Origin: an uncultured Clostridia bacterium
GTDB lineage: Bacteria; Bacillota; Clostridia; Christensenellales; Aristaeellaceae
Reading direction: 5' to 3'
Length of the DNA stretch: 49,841 nt
NCBI GenBank assembly: GCA_937886445.1
Contig: CALGBY010000138.1
Coordinates: 1-49,841 of the forward strand
The position numbers were made by a program, and so were the translations under genes. The number at the start of each line of letters is the position of its first letter. Position 1 is the stretch's first letter. Shown in pieces: positions 48,227 through 49,841 of this stretch. The notes below the pieces were generated by a model. That model was not told where the DNA came from and made no database searches. It saw only the letters and a program-made list of their open reading frames with translations.

Positions 48227-48661
48227 GTGTTTGCCAGACAGATATCTGTATTTATAGAAAACACTCCCGGTAAGCTGGCGGGGATCAGCCGTATCCTTTC
48301 GGATCACGGGATCAACCTTCTCAGCATGTCAATCGCGGATACCTCGAACTTCGGAATCCTTCGCTTTATCTGCGCGGACAGTGAGACCGCTCTTAAGGTG
48401 GTGGAGGACGCGGGCTATTCCGCGTGCATGAACGAGGTGCTCGCTGTGCCGGTGGCGGACAGACCGGGCGGCCTTGCCGCGATCCTTGAGATCCTGAGCA
48501 GCCGCGGCATTTCGGTGGAATATATGTATTCCTTCAACCATGCTGTGGACGGCAACGCACTGGTGGTGCTGCGCACGGACGATTATTCCCTTGCCAGCTG
48601 CGTGCTGGAGGAAAACGGCGTTCATATTTTCTCTCATGAGGAGATCTGTAAGCTTTGCTGA
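48227..48661 (+). CDS. Tandem ACT-domain amino acid-binding protein
   Basis: 144 aa, two ACT modules (about 4-66 and 70-140). FIENTPGKLAGISRILSDHGIN and VADRPGGLAAILEILSSRGI are the two ligand-binding turns. Such stand-alone ACT pairs often lie next to paaK in Clostridia and are thought to sense aromatic or other amino acids. The start is GTG at 48227 with AGGCGGGA upstream. It has its own promoter and is 15 bp from alr, so the two are probably co-transcribed. Confidence 0.9.
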   Translation: MFARQISVFIENTPGKLAGISRILSDHGINLLSMSIADTSNFGILRFICADSETALKVVEDAGYSACMNEVLAVPVADRPGGLAAILEILSSRGISVEYMYSFNHAVDGNALVVLRTDDYSLASCVLEENGVHIFSHEEICKLC

Positions 48662-48676
48662 GCCGGAGGATATACA

Positions 48677-49777
48677 TTGAATTTTCGTAACACATTTATT
48701 CAGGTGGACCTGAACAAGATCGCGCACAATGTACGCGAACTGAAGAAGGAGATCGGCGATACCCGCATGCTGGCGGTGGTAAAAGCCAACGCGTACGGGC
48801 ACGGTCTTCTGCGGGTGGCGAGGACTGCCATCAAAAACGGTGCGTGTATGCTGGGCGTGGCGATCCCCGAGGAGGGCATTGAGCTGCGCGAGGGAGGCGT
48901 GACCGCGCCGGTGCTGGTGCTGGGCGGTGTAAACCGGATGGGCGCCTGGGCAGCGGTGAAGTACCGCCTTACGCAGACGGTATTTACGGTGGAGGGTGTA
49001 AGGCGTTTGAATGCCGCCTGTGAGGAAATGAACGGCACGGCGGAGGTACACCTGAAGCTGGATACCGGGATGGGCAGGATCGGCGTTCGCACGGAAAGCG
49101 AGATCAGAGAAATACTGAACGCGCTCCGTGAATGCCCGCGTGTGAAGCTGACCGGCGTATTTACCCATTTTTCAGACGCGGACGGCGAAACGGAAGATTA
49201 TACCCGTATGCAGATGGAGCGGTTTGACCGGCTTTGCGCGCTGCTTCCCGAAGGAATCCTGCGTCATGCCGCGGCCAGTGCCGCGATGCTGCGTTTTCCC
49301 GAGGCGAGATATGACATGGTACGTGCCGGTATTGCGATGTACGGCTATTCACCTGTCAAAACCCCGCTCAGCTTGCAGCCCGCGCTGAGCTTCAATACGG
49401 AGATCGTGTACATCAAGGAGATCTCTGACGGGGATCAATTGAGCTACGGGCGCACCTTCACCGCCTCCGGCCCCATGCGTGTCGCGACGCTGGCTGTGGG
49501 CTACGGTGACGGCTATCACCGCGCGGCAGGCACGGACGCCTATGTGCTGATCGGCGGGAAGAAGTGCAAGGTGCTGGGGCGTGTGTGTATGGACCAGATG
49601 CTTTGTGATGTGACGGGAACAGAGGCGCGTCCGGGAGACCGGGCAGTGCTGCTGGGAACGCAGAACGGTGAATCCATCGACGCGCAGCAGCTGGCGGACT
49701 GGGCCGGAACGGTGTGCTGGGAAGTGCTTCTGAGCGCGACGGCACGCGTACCGATCGAGTATATCGAAGAAGAATAA
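48677..49777 (+). CDS. alr: Alanine racemase
   Basis: 366 aa. The PLP lysine is K36 in AVVKANAYGHG, and the opposing catalytic Tyr is Y257 in LSYGRTF. LDTGMGRIG, FTHFSDAD and GRVCMDQM are further family marks. It makes D-alanine for peptidoglycan, the substrate context of the VanY enzymes at the other end of the window. The start is TTG 48677, with GGAGGA 6 nt upstream and no better ATG. No terminator is visible in the 64 bp after the stop. Confidence 0.96.
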   Translation: MNFRNTFIQVDLNKIAHNVRELKKEIGDTRMLAVVKANAYGHGLLRVARTAIKNGACMLGVAIPEEGIELREGGVTAPVLVLGGVNRMGAWAAVKYRLTQTVFTVEGVRRLNAACEEMNGTAEVHLKLDTGMGRIGVRTESEIREILNALRECPRVKLTGVFTHFSDADGETEDYTRMQMERFDRLCALLPEGILRHAAASAAMLRFPEARYDMVRAGIAMYGYSPVKTPLSLQPALSFNTEIVYIKEISDGDQLSYGRTFTASGPMRVATLAVGYGDGYHRAAGTDAYVLIGGKKCKVLGRVCMDQMLCDVTGTEARPGDRAVLLGTQNGESIDAQQLADWAGTVCWEVLLSATARVPIEYIEEE

Positions 49778-49841
49778 AGGCAATAGCGCACAATTCGTCA
49801 GCACGCTGAACGGTGTCTTTTCCAACATCTTCATCTTGCAG

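Overview
The window looks like chromosome from a strictly anaerobic, GC-rich Gram-positive (Firmicutes/Clostridia type) gut or rumen bacterium; a Christensenellales/Aristaeella-like fibre degrader would fit, but that is inference from gene content only. Reasons: strong SD sequences and TTGACA/TATAAT promoters, some TTG/GTG starts, lipoprotein and Sec signal peptides, a biotin-dependent decarboxylase sodium pump, indolepyruvate:ferredoxin oxidoreductase, a GH10 xylanase next to a CE1-type esterase, two CotH-family secreted proteins, and a YlbF-MltG-U32 block as in Bacillus/Clostridium. No rRNA, tRNA, CRISPR array, prophage or insertion sequence was seen.

Layout: 0.1-4.5 kb holds two VanY-type D,D-carboxypeptidases flanking a DUF402-HD nucleotide hydrolase fusion, then a solitary Card1/Can2-like CARF nuclease. 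4.7-9.8 kb is a decarboxylase/transcarboxylase operon (acyl-CoA carboxyltransferase, gamma, biotin carrier, beta pump, 5S-type pyruvate/oxaloacetate carboxyltransferase). 9.9-12.6 kb has pepT and a convergent MATE transporter. 12.7-17.8 kb is an envelope gene row: a catalytically dead M1-like protein, a GT2-GtrA fusion, a phosphodiester glycosidase, an Lgt-like membrane protein lacking the usual key residues, and DUF896. 17.9-22.4 kb has a parvulin-type lipoprotein with a coiled-coil insert, CotH and a serine beta-lactamase-like hydrolase. 22.5-25.8 kb is an FHA-RodA/FtsW-PBP cluster. 25.9-29.0 kb has xylanase, esterase and a radical SAM enzyme. 29.1-31.8 kb has a nitroreductase (minus strand), tadA, and a secreted foldase behind a long structured leader. 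32.0-36.6 kb has ylbF, mltG, U32, endonuclease IV and DUF2461. 36.6-40.2 kb has a phosphohexomutase and transketolase. 40.3-43.9 kb has a large LTD-CotH protein and a GNAT-NUDIX fusion. 44.1-49.8 kb has iorAB-paaK, an ACT-domain protein and alanine racemase.

The most striking unexplained signal is a dispersed repeat of about 55-65 bp present in at least eight copies (near 2.5, 4.5, 15.4, 27.2, 29.8, 40.3, 47.9 and 48.15 kb). Five copies sit immediately before a gene and supply its ribosome binding site. The copies share a 5' hairpin, a CAAACAGCC linker and an ATCCGGAGG block. A short pairing between GGAT after the first hairpin loop and ATCC next to the SD seems possible in several copies, with a compensatory change (GGGT/ACCC) in the copy at 27.15 kb. 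I do not recognise it as a known riboswitch. It could be an undescribed cis-regulatory RNA, or a REP/MITE-like repeat that doubles as a translation leader. Most genes behind it encode exported envelope or surface proteins.
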